Assembly (NCBI GenBank): GCA_964477735.1
Contig: CAYZFD010000010.1
Span: forward strand, 1 to 42,339
Direction: 5' to 3'
DNA: 42,339 bases
Origin: CAYZFD01 sp964477735
GTDB taxonomy: Bacteria; Bacteroidota; Bacteroidia; Flavobacteriales; Flavobacteriaceae
Position numbers and translations under genes: made by a program. The notes below the pieces were generated by a model that ran no database searches, was not told where the DNA came from, and saw nothing but the letters and a program-made list of their open reading frames with translations. The stretch's first letter is position 1. The number at the start of each line of letters is the position of its first letter. This document shows positions 1 to 9,200 of the stretch, in pieces.

Positions 1-904
1 CCGTATAAAAATCTTTGGTATATCCTTTCTCTAAATCCTCCTCACCATTATATTCGGCAATGTTCTTATGACAGTTCATACAGACATTCAATGACGGAAT
101 TCCTGAATGTTTAGAAACTCTTGCAGAGGAATGACAATACTTACATTCGATTTGGTTGTCACCAGCATGGATTTTGTGAGAGTAATGTATAGGCTGTATG
201 GGCATATAGCCTTGATCAACACCCACTTGCATTAAATATCCATAAACAAAATATGCGCTTGAAAGAAGCAAAAGAACAACCGTTACCAATACCAAAAATT
301 GATTCTGAATGTAAGCTTTCCAAAGTGGTAATCTTTTTTCTTTTTCAGCTTTAACAACTTCAACGTTGTTGGCGGCCGCAATACGTCTTAAGGTTTTGTT
401 TACCATAAACAACATCACGACTAGGGTGGCCAGAACAAGTGATAAGGCAGCCAAGATAAGGTCGTTTGATAAACCGCCAGCCTGTGTTCCAGTAGCGGTG
501 CTTGTAGTCGCGGCTACAGCAGTAGCAGGCGGGGTATAATCTGTGTAGGCTAAAATGTTATCGATGTCCTCGTTGCTAAGCTGAGGAAAAGCCGTCATGG
601 CAGTTTTATTGTATTCTTCCCAAATGGCAACCGCCTGCGCATCACCAGATTTAATCATGGCTGCACTGTTCTTTATCCAGCTGTAAAGCCATTCCTTGTC
701 ATACTTAGCTGATACGCCAGCAAGTGCCGGCCCAACTGCTTTTTTATTGAGCTTATGACAAGCAGCACAATTGGCATTAAACAATTTTTTTCCGGCAGCT
801 ACAGCTTCATCTTGAGCAAATAGCGTGGACGTTGAAAATAGGGAAAAAACAACTAGCGTGATAGAAAGAAATAAATTCTGATTCCAATATTTCACTTTTC
901 TCAT
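1..904 (-). CDS. actA: Alternative complex III cytochrome c subunit ActA (3' part outside window)
   Basis: An open frame runs leftward from the ATG at 904 to the window edge with no stop, giving 301 visible residues. Residues 1-30 are a signal peptide or anchor ending in LFAQ. A mono-heme cytochrome c domain follows, with CAACH at 46-50 and a Met-containing stretch near 103. Membrane segments lie at about 148-167 and 202-223. The start of a multiheme domain carries CKYCH (254-258) and CMNCH (275-279). The fusion of a cytochrome c domain to a multiheme domain is known for ActA of the quinol:cytochrome c/HiPIP oxidoreductase (alternative complex III), which replaces the bc1 complex in Bacteroidota. 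In flavobacteria this cluster commonly sits next to a SPOR protein and infB, as here. The remaining hemes and the actB-F genes should lie to the left. The family call is confident; the heme count of the full protein is not visible. Confidence 0.88.
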   Translation of the reverse strand, partial: MRKVKYWNQNLFLSITLVVFSLFSTSTLFAQDEAVAAGKKLFNANCAACHKLNKKAVGPALAGVSAKYDKEWLYSWIKNSAAMIKSGDAQAVAIWEEYNKTAMTAFPQLSNEDIDNILAYTDYTPPATAVAATTSTATGTQAGGLSNDLILAALSLVLATLVVMLFMVNKTLRRIAAANNVEVVKAEKEKRLPLWKAYIQNQFLVLVTVVLLLLSSAYFVYGYLMQVGVDQGYMPIQPIHYSHKIHAGDNQIECKYCHSSARVSKHSGIPSLNVCMNCHKNIAEYNGEEDLEKGYTKDFYT

Positions 905-968
905 AGTGATGATTGAGTTGATAAAATTTAAAGTTGATTGATTGTTGTTTCAACTTCAAAATCGAGCA

Positions 969-976
969 CAAAAATA
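969..976 (-). promoter_or_regulatory. Putative -7 box of actA promoter
   Basis: The minus strand reads TATTTTTG, an exact match to the Bacteroidota -7 consensus TAnnTTTG, 64 nt before the actA ATG. No clear TTG element is seen at -33. Confidence 0.5.
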
Positions 977-1113
977 CAACACAGCCCTCACATTAAAAAC
1001 CTAAAAACAGGCAAAAATTAATTTATATTGATTCTAAATAGTATTTTATCGTTATCTGTACATCAAATTTAAGTTTTCAATGAATTTAACAAAAAGGTGG
1101 CACAAGAATTGGT

Positions 1114-1121
1114 TATATTTG
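1114..1121 (+). promoter_or_regulatory. Putative -7 box for the SPOR gene
   Basis: TATATTTG matches TAnnTTTG exactly, 15 nt before the ATG at 1137. It follows directly on a sigma-54-like element (TGGCAC at 1098, TTGG at 1109), so the two possible promoters overlap. Confidence 0.5.
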
Positions 1122-1136
1122 TAAAAACGTTTCAAG

Positions 1137-1505
1137 ATGAAATCTAGATTTTTTATTGGATTATTAGCCGTTCAATGGAGTTTAGCACAGTCGGGAAGTG
1201 TTCAAATCAGCACGCCCCCTGAACTTGAAACTGCTTTGGCGGTGAAGGTGGCTTTAAATAATGAAATTGCACTTGAAGGACGTTATCAGATTCAGCTTTT
1301 TTACGGGACTTATATTGAGGCGCAAGAAAAAATGGAAACCATAGCCACCAACCAGCCAGAAATGATTGTTAAGATGGTTTTCGAATATCCTAATTATAAA
1401 ATCAGAACAGGAAAATTCCAGAAAAGAATTGAAGCCGAAAAGTATTTAAAGCAGATTAAAAAATCTTTCCCAAACGCTTTTATTTTATCTCAAAGGCAAG
1501 ATTAA
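1137..1505 (+). CDS. Small exported SPOR-domain protein
   Basis: This 122-residue protein has an N-terminal signal peptide (residues 1 to about 17, ending SLAQ). The rest resembles a single SPOR domain: a YQIQLFYG-type first strand (about 50-57), then a FEYPNYKIRTGKF segment and EAEKYLKQIK helix (about 86-111) and a final strand. SPOR domains bind denuded peptidoglycan glycans, often at division sites, so a periplasmic cell-wall-associated role is likely. The gene stands divergent from actA and convergent with infB; its TAA shares bases 1502-1505 with the infB stop. Apart from the SPOR domain there is no catalytic motif. The family call is good; the cellular role is inferred. Confidence 0.75.
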   Translation: MKSRFFIGLLAVQWSLAQSGSVQISTPPELETALAVKVALNNEIALEGRYQIQLFYGTYIEAQEKMETIATNQPEMIVKMVFEYPNYKIRTGKFQKRIEAEKYLKQIKKSFPNAFILSQRQD

Positions 1506-4156
1506 CCTAGCTTCTTTTTTACAGCAATTTCTTGGTAACACTCAACAATATCACCTTCCTTGATGTCGTTGAAGTTTTTGATTTGCATACCGCAATCATA
1601 GCCTTTAGCCACCTCTTTAGCATCATCTTTAAAACGCTTGAGCGAACTGAGTTCTCCGGTATAAACAACCACCCCATCTCTGATGATGCGGACACCTGCC
1701 TGACGAATGATTTTTCCTGTGAGCACCATACAACCTGCAATGGTTCCAATTTTAGAAATTTTAAAGGTCTCTCTAATCTCGGCAGTTCCAGTCACCTCCT
1801 CTTTCATTTCGGGCGACAACATGCCTTCCATCGCGTCTTTAACTTCGTTAATGGCGTCGTAAATGATTGAATAGGTTCTGATGTCAATTTCTTCTTTTTC
1901 GGCCAGCATGCGCGCATTACCCATGGGACGCACATTAAAACCAATGATGATGGCGTCGGAGGCTGAGGCCAACAATACATCAGATTCTGTAATGGCACCT
2001 ACGGCTTTGTGAATGATATTGACGTGTATTTCTTCGGTAGAAAGTTTCTGTAAAGAATCTGTAAGTGCCTCAACTGAACCATCAACATCTCCTTTGAGAA
2101 TGATGTTGAGCTCTTGGAAGTCGCCCAAAGCAATTCGTCGTCCAATTTCATCAAGCGTAAGTTGTCGTTGGGTACGAACACTTTGCTCTCGCTGCAACTG
2201 TGTCCGTTTGGTTGCTATTTGTTTGGCCTCTTTTTCGTCTTCATAAATCTTAAACTTTACCCCTACTTGTGGAGCGCCGTCTAAACCAAGAATCGAAACA
2301 GGCAGTGAAGGGCCTGCTTCTTGAACTGCTGTACCTCGCTCATCGAACATGGCGCGCACTTTTCCACTGTGTTGACCCGCCAATAAATAGTCTCCTATTT
2401 TTAACGTTCCTGTTTGCACCAAAATGGTAGAAACATAGCCGCGACCTTTATCGAGATAGGCTTCAACAACAGTTCCTTCAGCCAATCTTTTTGGGTTGGC
2501 TTTGAGCTCTAAGATTTCGGCTTCTAAAAGTACTTTTTCGAGCAATTCGTTTACGCCAGCCCCTGTTTTGGCTGAAATGTCGTGAGATTGAATTTTTCCT
2601 CCCCAGTCTTCAACCATTAAATTCATGGCAGCCAATTTCTCTTTAATTTTCTCTGGATTGGCATTGGGTTTGTCAACTTTGTTAATGGCAAAAAGCATGG
2701 GTACTGAAGCTGCTTGAGCATGGCTTATAGCTTCTTTGGTTTGCGGCATAACATCGTCATCGGCAGCAATTACGATAATGACCAAATCGGTGACTTGAGT
2801 TCCACGAGCACGCATGGCCGTAAAGGCTTCGTGACCTGGTGTGTCTAAAAATGTAATGTTTTGACCATTGGCCAAGGTGACATGATATGCGCCAATGTGC
2901 TGAGTAATGCCTCCTGACTCACCGGCAATTACATTTTCTTCTCTGATATAATCTAGTAAGGAAGTTTTTCCATGATCGACATGCCCCATCACCGTCACAA
3001 CAGGTGCTCTGGGAACTAGGTCCTCAGGGTTGTCTTGTAGTTTATCTTCAGATGCTTCTTCAATCTCTGCTGTTACAAATTCAACCTCAAATCCAAATTC
3101 ATCTGCCACTATACTTAAGGTTTCGGCATCAAGTCTTTGATTCATCGTTACCATAATCCCTAGGGACATACAGGTAGAGATAATTTCAGTACTGCTCACA
3201 TCCATTAAAGTGGCAATCTCTCCAACAGTAACAAATTCTGTGACCTTAAGCACTTTGCTTTCTGCGGCCATTTGTGCCAAATCATCCTCTGTTTTTTGTC
3301 GGTGAGAATCTCTTTTTTCTCTTCGATATTTGGCACCTTTAGATTTTGTTGATTTTCCTTGTAATTTTTCGAGCGTTTCCCTAATTTGTTTTTGAACCTC
3401 TTCTTCTGTAGGCTCAACTTTAGCCACCTGAGGACGTTGAGGTTTAGTTCCTTGTGCTTTGTCGCCTCGTTGGTCTTTAGAAATTCTTTTTCTACGCTTT
3501 TTTCTGTCTGAGTCAGGGTTTTCGGCGGGCTTGGGTTTCTCAAATTGTTTAAGGTCGATGACTTGCCCCGTGGCTTTAAGCCCAGAAAGTTTTTGGTATT
3601 GAGTTTTAATCTTATCAGGTGATGCAGCTGCTTGTTCTTTGGCTACAGGAGGCTGAGAAGCTTCAGTTGATGAATCAGGTTTAGGGGCCTCAGACTTCGG
3701 AGTTTCGGAAACTGCTGGCGTCTCAACTTTTTCAGCTTGCGCGGGTGCAGTTTCTTCAACTTTAGGCTGAGGGGCTTCAGGCTCGATTTTGGGTTTTGGC
3801 TTGCCCACATTTTCCAAATCAATCGTGCCTAGTTTTTTAGGTTTAGCCACTTCAACTCGAGCACGAATGACGCCTTCGTCCTTTTTCTTTTTGGCCTCTT
3901 GCTCAGCTTCGATTTGTGCGCGCAACGCTTCTTTTTCTTTACGCTTTTCTTCACCAACCTCTTGTGAGGCAGCTCGCTTTGAACGATCGGTCTGAAATTC
4001 ATCCAACAACAACTGATATTCTTCGTCGCTGATTTTGGCTGTGGGGCGGGGCTCCACCTCGAATCCCTTTTGGTTGAGGTGTTCCACGGCACGGTCTAGC
4101 GATATATTGAGCTCGCGTAAAACTTTGTTGATACGTATATTTTTCGTCTCTGACAT
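1502..4156 (-). CDS. infB: Translation initiation factor IF-2
   Basis: IF-2 is the GTPase that places initiator tRNA on the 30S subunit and promotes 50S joining. The 884-residue protein has the usual Bacteroidota layout. A long charged Lys/Glu/Pro/Ala-rich N-terminal region of roughly 300 residues comes first and is poorly conserved. The G domain follows, with G1 GHVDHGKT at 391-398, then DTPGHEAF (G3) and NKVD (G4). Domains II to IV end in a YDCGMQIKNFNDIKEGD-type C-terminus. It is the last gene of rimP-nusA-infB, 53 nt behind nusA. Its stop codon overlaps that of the convergent SPOR gene and no hairpin terminator is seen between them. Function is certain. Confidence 0.98.
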   Translation of the reverse strand: MSETKNIRINKVLRELNISLDRAVEHLNQKGFEVEPRPTAKISDEEYQLLLDEFQTDRSKRAASQEVGEEKRKEKEALRAQIEAEQEAKKKKDEGVIRARVEVAKPKKLGTIDLENVGKPKPKIEPEAPQPKVEETAPAQAEKVETPAVSETPKSEAPKPDSSTEASQPPVAKEQAAASPDKIKTQYQKLSGLKATGQVIDLKQFEKPKPAENPDSDRKKRRKRISKDQRGDKAQGTKPQRPQVAKVEPTEEEVQKQIRETLEKLQGKSTKSKGAKYRREKRDSHRQKTEDDLAQMAAESKVLKVTEFVTVGEIATLMDVSSTEIISTCMSLGIMVTMNQRLDAETLSIVADEFGFEVEFVTAEIEEASEDKLQDNPEDLVPRAPVVTVMGHVDHGKTSLLDYIREENVIAGESGGITQHIGAYHVTLANGQNITFLDTPGHEAFTAMRARGTQVTDLVIIVIAADDDVMPQTKEAISHAQAASVPMLFAINKVDKPNANPEKIKEKLAAMNLMVEDWGGKIQSHDISAKTGAGVNELLEKVLLEAEILELKANPKRLAEGTVVEAYLDKGRGYVSTILVQTGTLKIGDYLLAGQHSGKVRAMFDERGTAVQEAGPSLPVSILGLDGAPQVGVKFKIYEDEKEAKQIATKRTQLQREQSVRTQRQLTLDEIGRRIALGDFQELNIILKGDVDGSVEALTDSLQKLSTEEIHVNIIHKAVGAITESDVLLASASDAIIIGFNVRPMGNARMLAEKEEIDIRTYSIIYDAINEVKDAMEGMLSPEMKEEVTGTAEIRETFKISKIGTIAGCMVLTGKIIRQAGVRIIRDGVVVYTGELSSLKRFKDDAKEVAKGYDCGMQIKNFNDIKEGDIVECYQEIAVKKKLG

Positions 4157-4209
4157 ATAATTGTTGTGGTTCTTATAGGGATCAAAAATAGCAAATCATC
4201 GCCAATTGG

Positions 4210-5442
4210 TTAGTTCGAAAATTCTGCTTCTAGAATTTTAATCACCTCTTGGATGGTTTCTTCTTCAAGATCGGTTCGCTTCACAAGGTCTTGAACATCT
4301 TGCTCTAAAATGCTTTTAGCAGTGTCTAATCCAGCTTTCTTAAATTCATCAATGACCCATTGTTCGATTTCGTCTGAGAATTCGGTGAGTTCAACATCTT
4401 CCTCAGCACCTTCACGATAAACATCAATCTCATAGCCTGTAAGTTGTCCAGCCAAACGAATGTTATGACCTCCTCGACCAATCGCCTTAGAAACCTGATC
4501 GGGTTCCATAAAGACTTCAACACGCTTGTTTTCTTCATCGATTTTAACAGAGGTAACCTTGGCTGGGCTCAAGGCTCTACTGATCATCAATTGGGTGTTG
4601 TTGGTGTAGTTGATGACATCTATGTTTTCATTGCCCAATTCACGAACAATGCCATGGATTCGAGATCCCTTCATTCCCACACAGGCCCCAACAGGATCTA
4701 TGCGGTCATCATAGGAGTCCACGGCTACTTTAGCCTTTTCTCCTGGAATCCGAACCACTTTTTTTATGTTAATTAGGCCGTCAAAAACTTCTGGAATCTC
4801 TTGTTCAAATAGTTTTTCGAGAAATTTAGGCGAAGTGCGCGACAAGGTTATGGCGGGCTTACTGCCTTTGAGCTCTACGCTTTCGATAATGCCCCGAACA
4901 TTGTCGCCTTTTCTGAAAAAATCCGAAGGAATTTGTTTGTCTTTGGGCAAAACAATTTCATTGCCCTCGTCATCAAGAAGGATCACAACACGGTGACGCA
5001 CGTGGTGCACTTCGGCGCTATAAATTTCGCCCACCAAATCAATAAATTGTTTATAAATAATGGTGTTGTCGTGCTCGTGAATACGCGCTACAAGATTTTG
5101 GCGAAGGGCCAAAATTGAGCGACGACCAAGGTCGATTAGTTTCACTTCTTCAGAAACATCTTCACCCACTTCAAAATCAGGTTCGATTTTTCTAGCTGCA
5201 GAGAGTTCGATTTCTTTGTTTTCGTCTTCAACAGCACCGTCTTCTACCACAATTCGATTGCGCCAAATTTCTAAGTCGCCCTTATCGGGGTTGATGATGA
5301 TGTCGAAGTTTTCATCGTCGCCATATTTTTTGGTGAGCACACTTCTAAACACCTCTTCAAGAATAGACATGAGGGTTACACGATCGATAAATTTGTCATC
5401 TTTAAACTGTGAAAAAGATTCAATCAATGCGAGGTTTTCCAT
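4210..5442 (-). CDS. nusA: Transcription termination/antitermination factor NusA
   Basis: NusA binds RNA polymerase and nascent RNA and modulates pausing, termination and antitermination. In order, the 410-residue protein shows the N-terminal polymerase-binding domain (1 to about 125), an S1 domain (about 130-200), and two KH domains. KH1 contains GMKGSRIHGIV and KH2 contains AIGRGGHNIRLAG. A short acidic/helical tail follows (about 350-410). It lacks the C-terminal acidic repeats of E. coli NusA (about 495 residues), as is usual outside gammaproteobacteria. It begins 10 nt after the rimP stop, so it is co-transcribed with rimP and infB. Confidence 0.97.
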   Translation of the reverse strand: MENLALIESFSQFKDDKFIDRVTLMSILEEVFRSVLTKKYGDDENFDIIINPDKGDLEIWRNRIVVEDGAVEDENKEIELSAARKIEPDFEVGEDVSEEVKLIDLGRRSILALRQNLVARIHEHDNTIIYKQFIDLVGEIYSAEVHHVRHRVVILLDDEGNEIVLPKDKQIPSDFFRKGDNVRGIIESVELKGSKPAITLSRTSPKFLEKLFEQEIPEVFDGLINIKKVVRIPGEKAKVAVDSYDDRIDPVGACVGMKGSRIHGIVRELGNENIDVINYTNNTQLMISRALSPAKVTSVKIDEENKRVEVFMEPDQVSKAIGRGGHNIRLAGQLTGYEIDVYREGAEEDVELTEFSDEIEQWVIDEFKKAGLDTAKSILEQDVQDLVKRTDLEEETIQEVIKILEAEFSN

Positions 5443-5452
5443 GATTATATAC

Positions 5453-5923
5453 TTAATTAAACTGAATTATAACAGTTGCCTTTTCGATTTCTTCGTAGGC
5501 AATTTTTTCTATTTTTTCTACGGTTTGTTTTCCTTTGCCCACCGCTTTGGGTTCCCGCGACTTCCAAGTCAAGGTTATGGCAGCTTCGTCTGCCGCGGCT
5601 AATTTGGCTTCGATGACACGCCCTGTCTTCAACACCACTTTGAGTTTGCGCCCCACATTTTTGAGGTATTGTCGCACTTGCTGCAAGGGTGCCGTAGCAT
5701 CGACTGAAGTCACTTCGAGCGAAAAATCGTGTGCTTCTCGGTCTAATTGATGCTCAATGTGCCGACTCACTGCTACACAATCTTGCATCGAAACCCCTCG
5801 GTCTCCATCTAATACAACCCGAATGTGCGAGGCTGTGTCTATGCTACAATCGATCAAAAAGAGGGCAGGGTTTTGAACGAGTGCCGCTTCCAAAAGCTGA
5901 TGAACGTCTGTTGAAAAACTCAT
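5453..5923 (-). CDS. rimP: Ribosome maturation factor RimP
   Basis: RimP assists late maturation of the 30S subunit. The 156-residue length is normal. The N-terminal domain carries the conserved VVLDGDRGVSMQDCVAVSRHIEHQLD stretch in pieces (about residues 32-56), and an Sm-like C-terminal domain contains GRKLKVVLKTGRVIEAKL and ends with EKATVIIQFN. It is the first gene of rimP-nusA-infB. The mRNA leader from the proposed promoter (5984-6013) is about 55 nt and contains a strong hairpin (5937-5960) that ends only about 13 nt before the ATG, so expression may be controlled there. Confidence 0.95.
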   Translation of the reverse strand: MSFSTDVHQLLEAALVQNPALFLIDCSIDTASHIRVVLDGDRGVSMQDCVAVSRHIEHQLDREAHDFSLEVTSVDATAPLQQVRQYLKNVGRKLKVVLKTGRVIEAKLAAADEAAITLTWKSREPKAVGKGKQTVEKIEKIAYEEIEKATVIIQFN

Positions 5924-5933
5924 TTTTTGCTAT

Positions 5934-5960
5934 AAAAGAAGGGGACTTGAGGTCCCCTTT
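5934..5960 (-). promoter_or_regulatory. Leader hairpin just upstream of rimP
   Basis: GGGGAC, a five-base loop and GTCCCC form a perfect 6-bp GC-rich stem, extended by A-T pairs. On the minus strand it lies between the proposed rimP promoter and the rimP ATG (5923) and is followed by TTCTTTT. It could be a weak terminator/attenuator or a translational control hairpin. On the plus strand it also has a T-rich tail, but no plus-strand gene ends there. Confidence 0.5.
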
Positions 5961-5983
5961 TCTATTTTTAACGGTTTGCGGGG

Positions 5984-6013
5984 CAAATATAAAGCATAAT
6001 GAATTAACAACAA
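5984..6013 (-). promoter_or_regulatory. Promoter of the rimP-nusA-infB operon
   Basis: On the minus strand, TATATTTG (5991-5984) matches TAnnTTTG exactly, with TTG at 6013-6011, 19 bases upstream. That is the spacing known for the Bacteroidota primary sigma factor. Predicted transcription starts near 5978, giving a leader of about 55 nt. Confidence 0.65.
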
Positions 6014-6057
6014 ATATTTTTTGTAATTATTAAGGAAAGTCTGAAAATTATAAGACC

Positions 6058-6086
6058 AAAAAACCCCGTTAAGTGAACGGGGTTTT
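6058..6086 (-). terminator. Rho-independent terminator after tRNA-Gln
   Basis: On the minus strand AACCCCGTT, a short loop and AACGGGGTT form a 9-bp stem followed by six to seven T, right behind the tRNA. The A-run on the other side makes it potentially bidirectional. Confidence 0.85.
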
Positions 6087-6087
6087 G

Positions 6088-6160
6088 TTGGCCTACTAGG
6101 GCTCGAACCTAGACTCTTCTGAACCAAAATCAGACGTGTTGCCAGTTACACCATAGGCCA
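6088..6160 (-). tRNA. tRNA-Gln, anticodon TTG
   Basis: Read on the minus strand, this folds as a normal tRNA. The acceptor stem pairs TGGCCTA with TAGGCCA, including the U1-A72 pair typical of tRNA-Gln. The anticodon loop TTTTGGT has TTG at positions 34-36, reading CAA. The T stem is CTAGG/CCTAG with loop TTCGAGC. The discriminator base is A (6088) and CCA is not encoded. It has its own promoter (6170-6201) and terminator (6058-6086). Confidence 0.96.
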
Positions 6161-6169
6161 AAAGCGGTG

Positions 6170-6201
6170 CAAATTTATAATAATTTTTAATCTTCAAACA
6201 A
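6170..6201 (-). promoter_or_regulatory. Promoter of tRNA-Gln
   Basis: On the minus strand, TAAATTTG (6177-6170) matches TAnnTTTG exactly, with TTTG at 6198-6195 (17 bases away) or TTG at 6201-6199 (21 bases away). The -7 box ends 9 bases before the mature tRNA. Confidence 0.6.
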
Positions 6202-6230
6202 TTAATTGGCGTAAAAAATCACTGCATCCT

Positions 6231-6259
6231 TTGGGTTTCTTGAACTTTGCGTAATTTCG
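6231..6259 (+). promoter_or_regulatory. Possible promoter of the DUF2723 gene
   Basis: TTG at 6231-6233 and TAATTTCG at 6252-6259 (7 of 8 matches to TAnnTTTG), 18 bases apart. If used, transcription starts near 6266, which excludes the upstream TTG start at 6247 and supports the ATG at 6277. Confidence 0.4.
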
Positions 6260-6276
6260 TAGGATATTTAATAGCT

Positions 6277-9200
6277 ATGCAGGAAAGGGCCCTAAAATAT
6301 GGAAATTTGATTGTTGGATGGGGCGTGTTTATCATCGCCTTAATTACTTTTGGACTTACTGTTGAGCCCACAGCCAGCTATTGGGACTGTGGAGAATATA
6401 TTGCCACCTCCGTTAAACTCCAAGTCGGGCATCCCCCCGGAGCCCCCCTCTACCAAATGCTGGGTGCCTTCTTTGCTATGTTTGCCCAAGAGGCCGAGTC
6501 TATCGCTATTAGCGTCAATATGATGTCTGTGTTGGCCAGCGCATTTGCCGTAATGTTTTTGTTTTGGAACATTACCCATATGCTAAAAAGGTTTGTTTTC
6601 AAGGCTTCGCATCCAAACAACAGCCAGCTGGTTCTCATTTGGGGTGCTGGGCTGGTTGGAGCGCTCTCCCTAACTTTTTCTGATAGTTTTTGGTTCAATG
6701 CCGTTGAGGCTGAAGTTTACGCCATGGCTACCTTTATTTTATCCTTAATGTTCTATCTAGGCCTGCGATGGGAGCAAGACCTCAATACACCCAGAGGCGA
6801 CCGCTGGCTGGTATTGATTGCTTTTGTTGTTGGACTCTCTTTTGGCGTGCATTTTATGGGTTTACTCACCATTCCTGCCATTGGTATGTTGTTCTTTTTT
6901 AAAAAATATCAAAAGGTTAATTTCAAAAGCTTTCTGATCGCAAATGTGGTCTCTGTGGCCATTTTACTGTTTATTTTTAAACTCTTACTGCCCACCACCT
7001 TGGCCTTCTTTGGCAAATCCGAAGTGTTTTTTGTCAACACCATTGGGTTGCCTTTTAACTCGGGATCCATTATCGCTGCCCTTATTGTAATTTCATTTTT
7101 TGTGTGGAGCCTACAATATACCAGGAAAATTGGGTGGGTCAATGTGCAAACTGGTATTCTTTGCGTATTGTTTATCCTCATTGGATTTTCATCTTGGCTC
7201 ATGCTACCCATTCGTGCCAATGCCAACACGGTGATCAATGAAAATGACCCATCCGACGCCCGCTCGCTTTTGGCCTATTACAACTTGGAACAGTATCCCG
7301 AAACACATTTGTTTTACGGACCCTTGTTTTCTGATCAATATGCTGGTCAAGATCCCGAAGAACCCTATGTTGATGGTAAACCCAAATTTGAGCGTGATTA
7401 TAAAACTCAAAAATATGTGGTGGTCAACGACTGGGAGCTGTCAAAAATAAATTCTAACAGCCAACACGTTGGCCTGCTCCCCAGAATGTGGTCATCGGAA
7501 CATGCCGCCAACTACCAACGATACTATGGCTTTTTGGACTTTAGCGTTAAACCCGCCTATAGATCTGAACAACAGCTGGTTGGCAGAGTGCAACAATTTA
7601 AGCAAGAGGTGGCCAACGGAAATGTCGATGCCGATGATTATCACAATTTCTTAAAACAATTTGGCAGCTACCTCAACGTGGAAAAACCTTCTTTTTGGAG
7701 CAATCTCCAGTATATGCTCGAATATCAAATGGGCTATATGTATTGGCGCTATTTTATGTGGAATTTTTCGGGGCGCCAAAACGATTTAAAAGGGGAGTTT
7801 AGCCCCCTCGAGGGCAATTGGATCAGCGGTTTCGATTGGCTCGATAGCCTTAGGCTTGGCTCCCAACATCAGCTTCCGGCTGAAGCCCTTCAAAACAAAG
7901 CACGGAACACCTATTATATGCTACCATTTTTGCTGGGGTTGGTTGGATTGTTGTTTATGTTCAACAAAGACCAAAAAAGATTCTGGGTATTGTTGCTCTT
8001 TTTCTTATTTACAGGACTCGCCCTTAAAGTTTACTTAAATGAAAGGCCATTCGAACCCCGGGAACGCGACTACGCCTTGGTGGGGTCTTTTTATGTCTAT
8101 GCCATGTTTATAGGATTGGGCGTAGTGGGCTTATTCGAAAGTTTAAAAAAGATACTCAACAAGCGTTGGCTGGCCCCACTCGTCACTGTGTCGTGTTTGC
8201 TGGCTGTCCCCACTCTAATGGCTTTCGAAAATTGGGATGATCATGACCGTTCGAACCGATACACAGCGCAATCCACCGCAAAAGCCTACCTCGATTCGGT
8301 TGACGAAAATGTAGGCGCCATTATTTTCACCATCGGCGACAATGACACTTTTGCCCTTTGGTATGCTCAAGAAGTCGAAGGCTACAGAACAGACGTTCGC
8401 TCCATCAACACAAGCCTGCTTCATACCGACTGGTATATCGATCAAACCAAGAGGCAAACCTATGAAAGTGCCCCCGTGACCTCAAAACTTAACCACAATC
8501 AATATGTTTATGGAACTCGAGATTATATTAAATATGAACCTTTGCTCGATTCTGTGCGTTGGGACATCAAGGATTTTATCAACTGGGTTGCGAGTGACAA
8601 TCCCCGAACACGCTACAAACATTTGTTAAAACAATATGACGTTGACCTATCGAATGTGCCTTTAGGTACTCAAAACTTAGTCTATTATCCTACAAACAAA
8701 ATTAGAGTGCCTGTCAACAAAGAAAATGTGTTGAAGAGCGGCTTAGTTCAACCCAAAGACGCAGGCCTTATTGTTGATTATATCGACATTGATTTGCCCA
8801 CCTCAGGAATCTACAAGGCTCAAATTATGATGCTCGACTTTTTGGCGCAAAACGACTGGAAAAGACCCATTTACTTCACTGGTGGAAGCTTTTCAGACAA
8901 CGAATACATTTGGATGAAAGAATACTTGCAACTCGAAGGTTTGGTATATAAGTTGGTTCCGATTCGCACACCCTCAAACCCTGCCAACCCTTACGAAATG
9001 GGGCGCATCGATTCCGAAAAAATGTATGATATTGTCATGCGCTGGAAGTGGGGAAATGCCAAAAGCCCAGACATTTACCATGACCCTGAAACACGAAAAA
9101 ACAGCATTTCTTTTAGATCGAATCTCATGCGGTTGGCCGAAAAACTTATCGAAGAGGAAAAGTTCGAAAAAGCTGAAAAAGTATTGGATTTAGGAATGGA

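Noticed and set aside
3205..3543. 112-residue antisense-frame ORF within infB
   Set aside because: It is in another frame of the low-complexity Lys/Glu region of infB on the same strand, with no promoter and no plausible protein features.
5934..5960. Hairpin before rimP as a plus-strand terminator
   Set aside because: No plus-strand gene ends there; its place in the rimP leader makes a leader function more likely.
6247..6276. TTG at 6247 as start of the DUF2723 gene
   Set aside because: It lies at the proposed -7 box (6252-6259), and the ATG at 6277 gives a normal N-terminus.
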